In this document: positions 16,726-24,746 of the stretch, piece by piece
How the letters are laid out: the number at the start of each line of letters is the position of its first letter
Position numbering within the stretch: position 1 is the first letter of the stretch
DNA from: Pontibacter korlensis
Lineage (GTDB): Bacteria; Bacteroidota; Bacteroidia; Cytophagales; Hymenobacteraceae
Length of the DNA: 64,000 nt
Assembly (NCBI RefSeq): GCF_000973725.1
Contig: NZ_CP009621.1
Coordinates: 2,206,501 to 2,270,500, forward strand
Reading direction: 5' to 3'
Translations under genes and position numbers: made by a program
Notes under the pieces: generated by a model
The model's input: the letters and a program-made list of their open reading frames with translations, nothing else
Databases searched by the model: none
Told to the model about the DNA's origin: nothing

Positions 16726-17613
16726 TTAGGCTAACCACACCCTCGCTACCATCATCAAAATAAACGCAGTACTTATGCTGAGCGATGAGATCTTGTTCAT
16801 CAGCATCGTGTTGTCGTAGTTCACAGCATGCGGATCTTTCTGCGCTCGCAGTACCCAACCCGTGTAGAAGAAAAGGATAGGAGTTGTGCAGAGCAGGAAA
16901 ATGAAGATGTTTTGCACTTGACTAGTAGTAAGGTACAACCACAGCAGTAAGCCTGTACCAGCTAATAGGCTAAATGCAGCAAAAAGATAGGTGCCGGTTA
17001 CACCCAGAATCAAGCTCAGGGTACGGTCGCCACGGCGGCTGTCTTCTTCGTGTTGGTAAATCTGGGTGAGGGGGTAGGAGCCGCAAAGGAACAAAGTGCT
17101 TACTAAGGCAAACCAGACGTTAGGCTCTTGCAATACCTGCTGTAGGGTTAGCCCCACACCCACTTGCACCATTATGTAAGTGAATGCTCCTTGAAAAAAC
17201 GTAACAACAAATGTGCTAAGTATGGGATACTTTTTTAGACGTATGCCCTCATAGCTGTAGGCCTTGGAGATGAAGAGGTACAAAGCAACAAAGCTAGCAA
17301 AGAGTGGCGACAGCAGTAGACCTGACAACACCGCTAACACATCAAACAGCAACACCAAGAGCATGAGCTGCCTGTTAGGTTTAGGAGGATTTTTTAAGCC
17401 TCCTATGCTTCCTTCGTCACGGTCATAATAGGAGTTATAGCCATTGCTGGCAGGGTATACCAGTACATGCAGTATCAGGAACACCGCAGCTGCCCGCCAC
17501 AAGTCTACCTGCTGTAGCGTACTAAGTGCAAACCAGAAAATCGGCATCAGATACACCGAAAAGGGTATGCGCATCAGCGTTAGGGCAGTACTATACTTGG
17601 TAGCTATTTTCAA
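16726..17613 (-). CDS. UbiA-superfamily prenyltransferase
   Basis: The 295-residue protein is almost entirely membrane-embedded (eight to nine helices) and carries both Asp-rich motifs of the UbiA superfamily: NSYYDRDEGS at residues 60-69 (first diphosphate/Mg site) and HEEDSRRGD at 188-196 (second site). Such enzymes move a prenyl group from its diphosphate to an aromatic, sugar or lipid acceptor. Which one is unclear: there are no menaquinone, heme O or carotenoid genes nearby. Instead it sits between a membrane-anchored methyltransferase-like gene and a four-helix membrane protein, all on one strand with gaps of 42-53 bases. A lipid- or pigment-tailoring role is an inference from that context. 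Confidence 0.88.
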   Translation of the reverse strand: MKIATKYSTALTLMRIPFSVYLMPIFWFALSTLQQVDLWRAAAVFLILHVLVYPASNGYNSYYDRDEGSIGGLKNPPKPNRQLMLLVLLFDVLAVLSGLLLSPLFASFVALYLFISKAYSYEGIRLKKYPILSTFVVTFFQGAFTYIMVQVGVGLTLQQVLQEPNVWFALVSTLFLCGSYPLTQIYQHEEDSRRGDRTLSLILGVTGTYLFAAFSLLAGTGLLLWLYLTTSQVQNIFIFLLCTTPILFFYTGWVLRAQKDPHAVNYDNTMLMNKISSLSISTAFILMMVARVWLA

Positions 17614-17666
17614 TGGCTGAGTGTTTTAACTCTTATTGGTATAATTCTTTATTCAACATATCTGGT

Positions 17667-18518
17667 TCACTCTCCTGTCGGATACCCAATCAGGTAAATA
17701 ACCTGTTTGCCTAAGGCTTTGCCTGCACGGCCTGAGCTCCAGGTGTAGTCACTTGTTTCTACCTTTGATGCCATACGTTGTAGCTGGTCAGGAGTATAAA
17801 TACGGAGCAAAGAAACTGTGCCGTCCCAGATGATACCGAACGGAATAAGCGGGATGATGTACGTGAAAAAAAGCCTGCTCAGCCTGAATGGCCGGATAAA
17901 AGGAGTGACCAGCAGTATCACTACCGGGAAGAGTAGCCACAGGAGGAGCATCTCAAGCCAACTCTTTTTTGCTCCTTCAAAAATGCCAATGGCTGCATGC
18001 TTGTTAGCGGCATCCTGAAGTATGGCTTGTGCTAAGGGTGGCGGGAAGTGGTGGAAAGAGGAGAAAATAGTGCGAACACCTTTTATACTTTCTGGTACAG
18101 CAGTGGCATCTACAGGCGCTGCTATATACTTGATGGTGCCTGCTGAATTCTCTTGCAGATACTGATAAGCGTTGATATTAGGATAAAGGTCGGAGAGGGT
18201 GACATGAACTGTTGTACCCATTTTTCTGCTCAGCTGCTCTCGTATTGACGCAATACCTCCTCCCGCTCCAGAGCAAAGGTCGGTAATCTCTTGTTGCCTG
18301 GAGCGCTCCAATAGCTCCTGGAGCAGTGGTAGTATAGGCTCGTAGGCATTCAGCTTCGTGATCATGAAGCGCAGAAAGTCGAGCATACCCTGCCGGATAA
18401 CGTGTGGAAACCAGCGCAGGTCTTCTAGTTCAAAGAGTTGGAGGCGGATGTTCAATGGGAGTTTCTGCAGAGGTACTGTGCGAAAACTCCAAAGGTTTCC
18501 GAATAAACCTTGAGCCAT
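17667..18518 (-). CDS. Membrane-anchored class I methyltransferase-like protein
   Basis: The first half of this 283-residue protein looks like a Rossmann-type SAM methyltransferase: a glycine-rich motif I ITDLCSGAGGG (78-88), an acidic post-motif strand VTLSDLYPN (106-114), and FSSFHHFPP near 150, which resembles motif IV of enzymes acting on small molecules. From about residue 183 come two or three membrane helices (LEMLLLWLLFPVVILLVTPF and a second pair), unusual for this fold, then a soluble tail. It would sit at the inner membrane facing the cytoplasm, fitting a hydrophobic substrate, perhaps the product of the neighbouring UbiA-type enzyme. Family membership is clear; substrate is not known. 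Confidence 0.78.
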   Translation of the reverse strand: MAQGLFGNLWSFRTVPLQKLPLNIRLQLFELEDLRWFPHVIRQGMLDFLRFMITKLNAYEPILPLLQELLERSRQQEITDLCSGAGGGIASIREQLSRKMGTTVHVTLSDLYPNINAYQYLQENSAGTIKYIAAPVDATAVPESIKGVRTIFSSFHHFPPPLAQAILQDAANKHAAIGIFEGAKKSWLEMLLLWLLFPVVILLVTPFIRPFRLSRLFFTYIIPLIPFGIIWDGTVSLLRIYTPDQLQRMASKVETSDYTWSSGRAGKALGKQVIYLIGYPTGE

Positions 18519-18560
18519 AGCTTCAGGAGCATACTTGCCCTGAAGCCGACAAGTATAGTT

Positions 18561-19064
18561 CTAAATTATGCCCTGCTCACCGGCACCAATACGAAGTCCA
18601 TCGCCAGTATTGCTGAAAAGCTGCCAATACTCACTTGCCGCACTCATTGGATCTGGCATAACTGAGAGAAAGGTTCCGTCGCTAAAGTATAGCATTAGGC
18701 CCCAGCTGTCCTGTTGCTCTACACGCTCTACAATTAGGTTAGGATTATCGTTTACCAAGGCCATCATGCGTTGGTCGAGCATATTTGAGCCGGGTTCTTT
18801 CCAGTTCCAAACAGGGTTAGGCAGCCCTTCTTCACGTTTACGAATGTATACTTCGCTGTGCTTAATTATGTACCCTTCTGCATGCTGTAGTTGCCATGGG
18901 CAATCTACGGCCAGGGTCATCTCACCTACATCCAAAACCAGACCTTGTGGTGTGGTATAGTGGGTATGGCCAAAGTGGAAATATTGTATGGTTTCGGTGC
19001 GGGTAGTCTTGGTAAGGGGTTGCCCGATAAGTCGGTCAAACGCCTGTTGTATAATCTGTTGCAT
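18561..19064 (-). CDS. Soluble hypothetical protein heading the UbiA cluster
   Basis: I do not recognise this 167-residue protein. It is Trp/Tyr-rich with a beta pattern (LVLDVGEMTLAVDCPWQLQ, YIIKHSEVYIRK, DSWGLMLYFSDGTFLSVMPD) and no signal peptide or membrane helix. The frame is open to an ATG at 19121, but that lies beyond a TATATTTG promoter box, so the start is placed at 19064 (MQQIIQQAF). It precedes the methyltransferase-like gene by 42 bases and probably leads the four-gene unit. Confidence 0.72.
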   Translation of the reverse strand: MQQIIQQAFDRLIGQPLTKTTRTETIQYFHFGHTHYTTPQGLVLDVGEMTLAVDCPWQLQHAEGYIIKHSEVYIRKREEGLPNPVWNWKEPGSNMLDQRMMALVNDNPNLIVERVEQQDSWGLMLYFSDGTFLSVMPDPMSAASEYWQLFSNTGDGLRIGAGEQGII

Positions 19065-19098
19065 CTGCAAAGAGGTCTGTAATGTGCATCTTCTGGAA

Positions 19099-19106
19099 CA
19101 AATATA
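19099..19106 (-). promoter_or_regulatory. Predicted -7 box for the UbiA/methyltransferase cluster
   Basis: TATATTTG on the minus strand, 34 bases before the chosen start. A TTTG lies upstream but only 12 bases away, so the -33 element is uncertain. Confidence 0.5.
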
Positions 19107-19168
19107 ACCAGCACCCGTCAAAGTATAGCAGTGACGACGGTATTTAGAAAGTTAATACAGGGTAAATC

Positions 19169-19198
19169 CTTGAATGTTGTGTCCAAAAAGTATCTTTG
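19169..19198 (+). promoter_or_regulatory. Predicted promoter of the penicillin-binding protein gene
   Basis: CTTG, 18 bases, TATCTTTG: one mismatch from the Bacteroidota consensus, 60 bases before the start codon. Confidence 0.6.
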
Positions 19199-19258
19199 TA
19201 GTCGTTTCGAAAGAAGTGTTAGAAGGAATTTAACGAGGGTAGCCTTTGTTTGCAAGCA

Positions 19259-21586
19259 ATGCCGAAAGAGCAAGAGATAGTACAAGAACCCAAAACATCA
19301 GCCGCTAAGAAGGTAGTAAGCTTTGTCTGGAAAGTTTTTTTTCTGGGCCTTACTGTCCTGGTGCTGTACCTGCTGAGCGTAGAGCATAACCTGCTATATT
19401 TGTTTGGCGCCTCACCAAGCTTGGATAGGTTAGAGAACCCGCGATCCGATCAAGCCTCTGAGCTTTATACTGCGGATGGACAGCTCATCGGAAAGTACTT
19501 CCGGGAGAACCGTAGCCCAGTAAGCTATAAGAGCCTTTCGCCACAGTTGGTGCAAGCGTTGGTTGCCACAGAGGATATTCGATTTTACGAGCATGCCGGT
19601 ATTGACCTGGAGGCAATCCTGTCGGCAGTGTACGGCAGTTTTAAGGGCGAAGCACGTGGTGCGAGTACAATTACCCAGCAGCTGGCCAAGAACCTGTACA
19701 AAACCCGAACCGACGACTCTAAAGGTGTGCTGGGGCATATCCCGGGGGTAAACATCGTTATCTCCAAGACCAAAGAGTGGCTGACGGCTATAAAGCTGGA
19801 GCAGCGTTACACAAAGGAGGAAATCCTAACCATGTACCTGAACACGGTGGATTTCGGCTCAAATTCCTTCGGTATCAAAGTTGCTTCGAAGACATTTTTC
19901 AATACCTCTCCTGATAGCTTAAAGACAGAGCAGGCCGCCGTGCTGGTGGGGCTGCTGAAAGCACCGACTTATTATAGCCCACGCTTTAACCCTAAGAATG
20001 CTACCCGCCGTCGTAATGTGGTGTTAGGGCAGATGGTAAAGTATGGCTATCTGCCAAAGGCTGAAGCGGACTCGCTGAGTCAACTGCCGTTGGTGTTGGA
20101 CTATAGTGTAGAGAATCATTACGATGGGCCTGCCACTTATTTTAGAGGAGCCGTGGCCGATTACCTGCAGGAGTGGTGCAAGGAGAACGGGTATGACCTG
20201 TATCGCGATGGACTGAAAGTATACACTACCATAGATTCCAGAATGCAGGCCCATGCAGAGGCAGCGATGGAAGAGCAGATGCGTAAGCTGCAGCGCCGTT
20301 TTGATAACCATTGGCAGGGCAAAAATCCTTGGGTAGACGAAAAGAACAAAGAAATTCCGGGCTTTATTGAGGATGCGATCAAACGCACAGCTTACTACAG
20401 GCGCCTTAAAAAGAAGTATGGTGTTGATACTGCTGCCATCAAAAAAGAGCTGAACCGCCCACGCGAAATGAAGGTGTTTACTTGGGAGAACGATTCGCTG
20501 GAGAAGACAGTAACGATGAGCCCGCTGGACTCGCTGGCATACTACAAGCACTTCCTGCATGGTGGTATGATGACCATGGATCCTTTCACAGGCCACATCA
20601 AAGCGTGGGTAGGTGGTATCAACTACAAGTATTTTAAGTACGACCATGTAAAGCAGGCGCGCCGCCAGCCAGGTTCTACCTTTAAGCCATTTGTTTATGT
20701 GGCAGCCATAGATAACGGTTACTCGCCTTGCGATAAAATAGTGGATAAACGCATCACCATTAACTATGTGGAAAAGGGAGAGAAGAAAAGCTGGTCGCCT
20801 ACCAATGCTGACTGGGAGTATACCGGTGCACCTATGACCTTACGTCGCGCCATGGGTAAGTCTGTTAACTCAGTTACGGCTCAGCTTACGGAGCGCGTTG
20901 GATGGGAAACCGTTGTACAGTATGCGCACAAGCTTGGTATAGAAAGCCCGCTAGAGTCGGTGCCATCTATTGGTCTTGGCCCGAGTGACGTGTCTGTGTT
21001 TGAGATGGTAGGAGCTTACAGCACCTTCCCGAATCATGGTTTCCATACGGAGCCTATGTTCATTACCCGTATCGAGGACCGCAACGGTAATTTGGTTCAC
21101 CAGTTTACGCCAAAGCAGAAGAAAGTGCTCAGCGAGGAAACAGCTTTTCTGATGATGCACATGCTAAAAGGAGGTATGGAGGAACCAGGTGGTACTTCGC
21201 AGGCGCTTTGGGAGTACGATCTGTGGAAGGGTAATGAAATTGGAGGCAAAACGGGTACAACTTCTAACCACTCTGATGGCTGGTTTATGGGAGTTACCAA
21301 CAACCTGGTTACAGGCGTGTGGGTAGGAGGCGAGGATCGCAGTATCCACTTCCGTACTTCCCAGCTAGGGGAGGGATCTAAAACTGCACTGCCTGTATTC
21401 GGGTTGTACATGGAGCGCATCTATAAGGATCAGGATTTGGGTTATACGATGGGCCGTTTTCCGGGGCCTACAGTTAAGATATCTAAGAAGTATAACTGTA
21501 CCACTGTGCTGCCAAAACAAATTATGCCAGATTCTACAGCACTGGATTCTGTGCTGGAGCTACTGAATGTAGGGGACATATTGTAG
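19259..21586 (+). CDS. Class A penicillin-binding protein (transglycosylase/transpeptidase)
   Basis: The bifunctional enzyme polymerises lipid II and crosslinks peptidoglycan on the periplasmic face of the inner membrane. From the ATG at 19259 (a TTG three codons earlier is the alternative) the 775-residue chain has one membrane anchor (about 22-42), a GT51 domain with EDIRFYEHAGID (105-116, catalytic Glu105) and GASTITQQLAKN (134-145), and a transpeptidase domain with the serine motif STFK (473-476), SVN (535-537) and KTGT (664-667). A 130-residue insertion between the domains (about 330-430) is rich in charged residues. The architecture is that of PBP1A-like proteins. It is a single-gene transcript ended by a very long hairpin. 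Confidence 0.96.
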   Translation: MPKEQEIVQEPKTSAAKKVVSFVWKVFFLGLTVLVLYLLSVEHNLLYLFGASPSLDRLENPRSDQASELYTADGQLIGKYFRENRSPVSYKSLSPQLVQALVATEDIRFYEHAGIDLEAILSAVYGSFKGEARGASTITQQLAKNLYKTRTDDSKGVLGHIPGVNIVISKTKEWLTAIKLEQRYTKEEILTMYLNTVDFGSNSFGIKVASKTFFNTSPDSLKTEQAAVLVGLLKAPTYYSPRFNPKNATRRRNVVLGQMVKYGYLPKAEADSLSQLPLVLDYSVENHYDGPATYFRGAVADYLQEWCKENGYDLYRDGLKVYTTIDSRMQAHAEAAMEEQMRKLQRRFDNHWQGKNPWVDEKNKEIPGFIEDAIKRTAYYRRLKKKYGVDTAAIKKELNRPREMKVFTWENDSLEKTVTMSPLDSLAYYKHFLHGGMMTMDPFTGHIKAWVGGINYKYFKYDHVKQARRQPGSTFKPFVYVAAIDNGYSPCDKIVDKRITINYVEKGEKKSWSPTNADWEYTGAPMTLRRAMGKSVNSVTAQLTERVGWETVVQYAHKLGIESPLESVPSIGLGPSDVSVFEMVGAYSTFPNHGFHTEPMFITRIEDRNGNLVHQFTPKQKKVLSEETAFLMMHMLKGGMEEPGGTSQALWEYDLWKGNEIGGKTGTTSNHSDGWFMGVTNNLVTGVWVGGEDRSIHFRTSQLGEGSKTALPVFGLYMERIYKDQDLGYTMGRFPGPTVKISKKYNCTTVLPKQIMPDSTALDSVLELLNVGDIL

Positions 21587-21600
21587 AACATTATCAGTGC

Positions 21601-21655
21601 TCTTTAAAAAGAGAAGGGCCAGCTATACTTTAGCTGGCCCTTCTCTTTTTAAAGA
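21601..21655. terminator. Very long bidirectional terminator
   Basis: A perfect 25-bp stem (21601-21625 with 21631-21655) encloses a 5-base loop between convergent genes. The top of the hairpin contains the word TATACTT. Confidence 0.92.
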
Positions 21656-21666
21656 CTTTAAATTCT

Positions 21667-22581
21667 TTAATCTGCTTCTTCGTAAAAAGACTCAAGAGCG
21701 TCCTCTAAGTAATTATACTCAAAAGTAAAGCCGGTTTGCAGCACTTTATTAGCGCTTACGCGTTGGCTGGCTAATATTACCTCGCTCATCTCACCCATCA
21801 TCAGGTTAATGGCAAAGGCCGGTACCTTGGGCAATACTAGCGGCTTTTTCATGGCCTCTGCAAGCTCCTTGGTAAACTCCTTATTGGTAACCGGATGTGG
21901 GGCCACAGCATTATATACTCCTTCAAAATGAGTGTCCTCTATTGCTCGTATAAACAGGCGGCAGGCGTCGTCGATATGAATCCAGGACATGTACTGCTTG
22001 CCCGAACCAAGTGGGGCACCCGCCATCAATTTTACGGGTCTGGCCAGTTGTGGAAGCGCACCACCCTTGGAACTCAGGACAATGCCCAGCCTGAAGATTA
22101 CGGTGCGCAGGCCCAGCTCGCGCATCTGCCACGCTGCAGCCTCCCAGGCTTTACATACTTCAGCTAAGAAATCGTCGCCGTAGGTACTCTCTTCAGACAT
22201 CAGTTGGTCGCCTGAGTCGCCGTAAATATCTTTGCCCGAAACAGAGACAAACCCTTTTACATGATGCTCAACTTGGCTTAGGCACTGATGCAGCAGGTTT
22301 ATGCTATCTGTACGGCTATGCAACAGTTCCTTTTTACGCTCATCAGACCACTTTTCTGTGGCAACGCTGGCTCCAGCCAGGTTTATGATGTAATCAGCAT
22401 AAGTGATGGCGCTTTCATCAATATAGCCTTCGTTAACATCCCACTTAAAAGTTTTATAGGTAGATATCTTGTCCGGATTGCGGCTGAGGTGCGCTACCTC
22501 ATACCCCTGGTCTATCAGCATCTCCGACAAACGCATTCCTATCAGACCTGAACCTCCCGTAATTAGAATTTTACCTGGCAT
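21667..22581 (-). CDS. TIGR01777-type NAD(P)-dependent epimerase/dehydratase
   Basis: A 304-residue extended short-chain dehydrogenase of the YfcH-like group: the dinucleotide-binding GGSGLIG sits at residues 8-14, NLAGASV near 68-74, and the C-terminal 50 residues (from about VPAFAINLMMGEMSEVILAS to SANKVLQTGFTFEYNYLEDAL) form the DUF1731 domain that ends these proteins. The catalytic Tyr lies in SGKDIYGDSG rather than the usual YxxxK, which is normal for this subgroup. The physiological substrate of the family is not established. It lies downstream of folE (97 bases), probably as a separate unit. Confidence 0.9.
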   Translation of the reverse strand: MPGKILITGGSGLIGMRLSEMLIDQGYEVAHLSRNPDKISTYKTFKWDVNEGYIDESAITYADYIINLAGASVATEKWSDERKKELLHSRTDSINLLHQCLSQVEHHVKGFVSVSGKDIYGDSGDQLMSEESTYGDDFLAEVCKAWEAAAWQMRELGLRTVIFRLGIVLSSKGGALPQLARPVKLMAGAPLGSGKQYMSWIHIDDACRLFIRAIEDTHFEGVYNAVAPHPVTNKEFTKELAEAMKKPLVLPKVPAFAINLMMGEMSEVILASQRVSANKVLQTGFTFEYNYLEDALESFYEEAD

Positions 22582-22678
22582 ATGTTCGTGTATGTTTGCA
22601 CAATAAGTTCACCTATACGCTACTTAGGTATATTTAAGTTTTCTTATATTGCTCGGGATGGTCGGGTGCCAACGTAGC

Positions 22679-23347
22679 CTAGTGTTTGCTGCTGCGGATG
22701 TGGCCCAGAAACTCTGCACGGTAGTTTTCCTGCTCAAACAAGCCAGAATACTCAGCCGTAATAGTGCTGCTGCTTACATCGTTCACCCCGCGGCTCATAA
22801 CGCATAAGTGGTCGGCCTCAATTAGTACAGCTACGTTTTCTGTTCGCAGTGCCTGCTTGAGCGCGTCTGCTATTTGCATGGTCATACGCTCCTGCACCTG
22901 TGGGCGACGGGCGTAGTAATGCACAATTCTGTTCAATTTGGACAGCCCGATCACGTGCTCGTTCGGGATATAAGCCACATGTGCTTTACCTATGATAGGC
23001 ACAAAATGATGTTCGCAAGAGGAGTAAACGGTAATATCGCGCTCCACTAACATCTTGTCGTACTTATACTTGTTCTCGAAGCGGCGCGGTATTGGCTTAT
23101 TATCCGGGTGTAGGCCACTGAAGGTTTCCTTCACATACATTTTAGCAACGCGATGCGGTGTTCCCTTCAGGCTATCGTCTGTCAGGTCCAGGCCCAGCGT
23201 GTGCATAATCTCGCGGAAGTGCCCTTCAATAATCGCTATTTTCTCATCGTCAGAAAGGTCAAAGGCATCAGCACGCAATGGAGTCTCCAAAGAGCTCATC
23301 ATGTGGTCGTCCATCTCTTCTTCTTTCTCCAGGTCGTGGTTATCCAT
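22679..23347 (-). CDS. folE: GTP cyclohydrolase I
   Basis: It opens GTP to 7,8-dihydroneopterin triphosphate, the entry to folate, biopterin or deazaguanine pathways. The conserved core is complete: SSCEHHFVPIIGKAHVAYIP (zinc Cys and His near residues 110-114), GLSKLNRIV, RPQVQERMT, and the second zinc Cys in EADHLCVMSRGV. The start is placed at 23347, where ATGGATAA overlaps the stop of the upstream pterin synthase gene by 8 bases, so translation is coupled; an in-frame ATG at 23377 would add ten residues (MKQKETLWNI). The first 45 residues are acidic and variable, as usual. Confidence 0.96.
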   Translation of the reverse strand: MDNHDLEKEEEMDDHMMSSLETPLRADAFDLSDDEKIAIIEGHFREIMHTLGLDLTDDSLKGTPHRVAKMYVKETFSGLHPDNKPIPRRFENKYKYDKMLVERDITVYSSCEHHFVPIIGKAHVAYIPNEHVIGLSKLNRIVHYYARRPQVQERMTMQIADALKQALRTENVAVLIEADHLCVMSRGVNDVSSSTITAEYSGLFEQENYRAEFLGHIRSSKH

Positions 23348-23747
23348 TATATTCCACAAAGTTTCTTTCTGTTTCATACAGTATTACAGCTAAATCGTAG
23401 TCCGGGCTAATCCTGTCGCGAAGCTTGTTCCAGATAACCACTGCTATGTTTTCAGCAGTTGGGTTAAGTTGTTTAAAATCCTCTGTGTCCAGGTTCAGGT
23501 TCCGGTGATCGTACTTGTTTATCACCTCCTCTTTTACCAGATCGCTTAGCTTTTTCATGTCGTATACATAACCCGTTTCCGGGTCCACTGTTCCGGTCAG
23601 CTTAACGATAAGCTCATAGTTGTGGCCATGGTAGTTAGGGTTGTTACACAGGCCGAACACATCACTGTTTTGCTCATCCGTCCAGGCTGGGTTATGCAAC
23701 CTGTGGGCAGCGTTAAAGTGCTCCTTTCGGCATATAGTTAGTTTCAT
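23340..23747 (-). CDS. 6-pyruvoyl-tetrahydropterin synthase / 6-carboxytetrahydropterin synthase family
   Basis: The 135-residue enzyme acts on the FolE product, dihydroneopterin triphosphate. Zinc ligands are visible: His in FNAAHRL (about residue 15) and the HGH pair in CNNPNYHGHNYEL (about 43-45), with the catalytic Cys five residues before HGH. That Cx5HGH spacing resembles the biopterin-type synthases rather than the Cx3HGH of typical QueD, so queuosine synthesis should not be assumed. The catalytic Glu lies in YETERNF near the end. The start at 23747 is fixed by a consensus promoter 79 bases upstream; the longer open frame (to 23855) would run through that promoter. folE overlaps its 3' end. 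Confidence 0.9.
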   Translation of the reverse strand: MKLTICRKEHFNAAHRLHNPAWTDEQNSDVFGLCNNPNYHGHNYELIVKLTGTVDPETGYVYDMKKLSDLVKEEVINKYDHRNLNLDTEDFKQLNPTAENIAVVIWNKLRDRISPDYDLAVILYETERNFVEYNG

Positions 23748-23825
23748 AGTGTTCACAACGGCTACTGTAGGCTTTAGTTTGATGTCTGTTACGATCACTC
23801 CTCGACTGCGAGTGCCACAAGTTTG

Positions 23826-23856
23826 CAAAGTTAGTGCAGCTAGCCCTAAACCCAAA
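23826..23856 (-). promoter_or_regulatory. Consensus Bacteroidota promoter for the pterin synthase-folE operon
   Basis: On the minus strand TTTG, exactly 19 bases, TAACTTTG: a full match to TTTG-N19-TAnnTTTG. The expected transcript start near 23820 gives a leader of about 70 bases, which contains a small hairpin (CTCG-CAGT-CGAG) but no riboswitch I can recognise. Confidence 0.8.
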
Positions 23857-23960
23857 CCAAATTGAGGCTAAATTAATTCGTTTTGGCTTCTCGCATTGTC
23901 CGCCTCTTTCTTTAATTTCGTGAATCAGGGTAACCTATCACAGTACAAAACAGAAGCGAT

Positions 23961-24665
23961 ATGAAAGGGTTTATACTTGCCGTATTTTTATTGGTGGCTG
24001 GAGTTTGCCAGGCGCAATCGGTACAGATAAATGAAGTGGAGCAGGATGTAAATGGAGTTAAAAGGCGCGGCCAGCAACTTTCGGTGCAGCTTGATCCTAA
24101 AACTGTTGAGCGCTCCTGGAAAGAGTACCTGGGGCAGAGGGCAGGTCGCGTGAAAGTCTCTAAAGGTGTTATGACAGTAGAGGGCGCTAAGTTAGATACA
24201 ATTTCTGCTGAGCCCCTGCGAGTGCTATCTACTGTAGGCAGCGATGCAATGGGTAGTTATGTGTGGTGGAGTATAGATATGGGGACCGACTACCTAAACA
24301 AGACAGCAACGCCTAAGGAGTATGCAGCAGCAGAAAACTTCTTGCGAGGCTTTGCCTATAAGCTGTACCGCGACGATGTATTCAGGCAGATCAATGCCGC
24401 AGAAGATGTCTTACGGGCTACTAAAGAGGAGCAGGACCGCGTGGTAAAGGAGGCGAACAGCATTCAACTTAGTATTGAGCGAAACAAACAGTGCCGGAAA
24501 GAACTAGAAGAGGAGCTGGTGCGAAATGCTGAAGAACTGAAGCAACTGGAGGAAAATGTTCAACTAAATTTGCAGAAGCAGGAATTAAGCCGCCAACGCG
24601 TGCTGGAGATGGAAAAGGAAGTTGATGCGGTGCGGGCTAAATTGTTGGAAGTTAAACGCAAATAG
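23961..24665 (+). CDS. Periplasmic coiled-coil protein, unknown function
   Basis: The 234-residue product has a signal peptide (FILAVFLLVAGVCQAQ, cleavage near residue 19) followed by a small folded region (about 20-150, with SYVWWSIDMGTDYL) and a long C-terminal helix with heptad character and many Glu/Lys/Gln (about 155-234), likely a coiled coil. There is no lipobox and no membrane helix in the mature part. It is a single-gene transcript between two divergent/convergent neighbours. I know no named family. Confidence 0.82.
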   Translation: MKGFILAVFLLVAGVCQAQSVQINEVEQDVNGVKRRGQQLSVQLDPKTVERSWKEYLGQRAGRVKVSKGVMTVEGAKLDTISAEPLRVLSTVGSDAMGSYVWWSIDMGTDYLNKTATPKEYAAAENFLRGFAYKLYRDDVFRQINAAEDVLRATKEEQDRVVKEANSIQLSIERNKQCRKELEEELVRNAEELKQLEENVQLNLQKQELSRQRVLEMEKEVDAVRAKLLEVKRK

Positions 24666-24690
24666 TACTTACTGATTAAGAATAGTTAAA

Positions 24691-24725
24691 CCAAAAAGAG
24701 ACGCGGGATAAGCGTCTCTTTTTGG
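24691..24725. terminator. Bidirectional terminator between convergent genes
   Basis: A 14-bp stem (24691-24704 with 24712-24725) with a 7-base loop; both outer arms are A/T tracts. Confidence 0.88.
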
Positions 24726-24746
24726 TTGATAAGCGTTAACTGTTGC

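Noticed and set aside
23748..23820. Possible preQ1 or other riboswitch in the leader of the pterin synthase gene.
   Set aside because: Only one short hairpin can be drawn and the conserved preQ1 aptamer pattern is absent.
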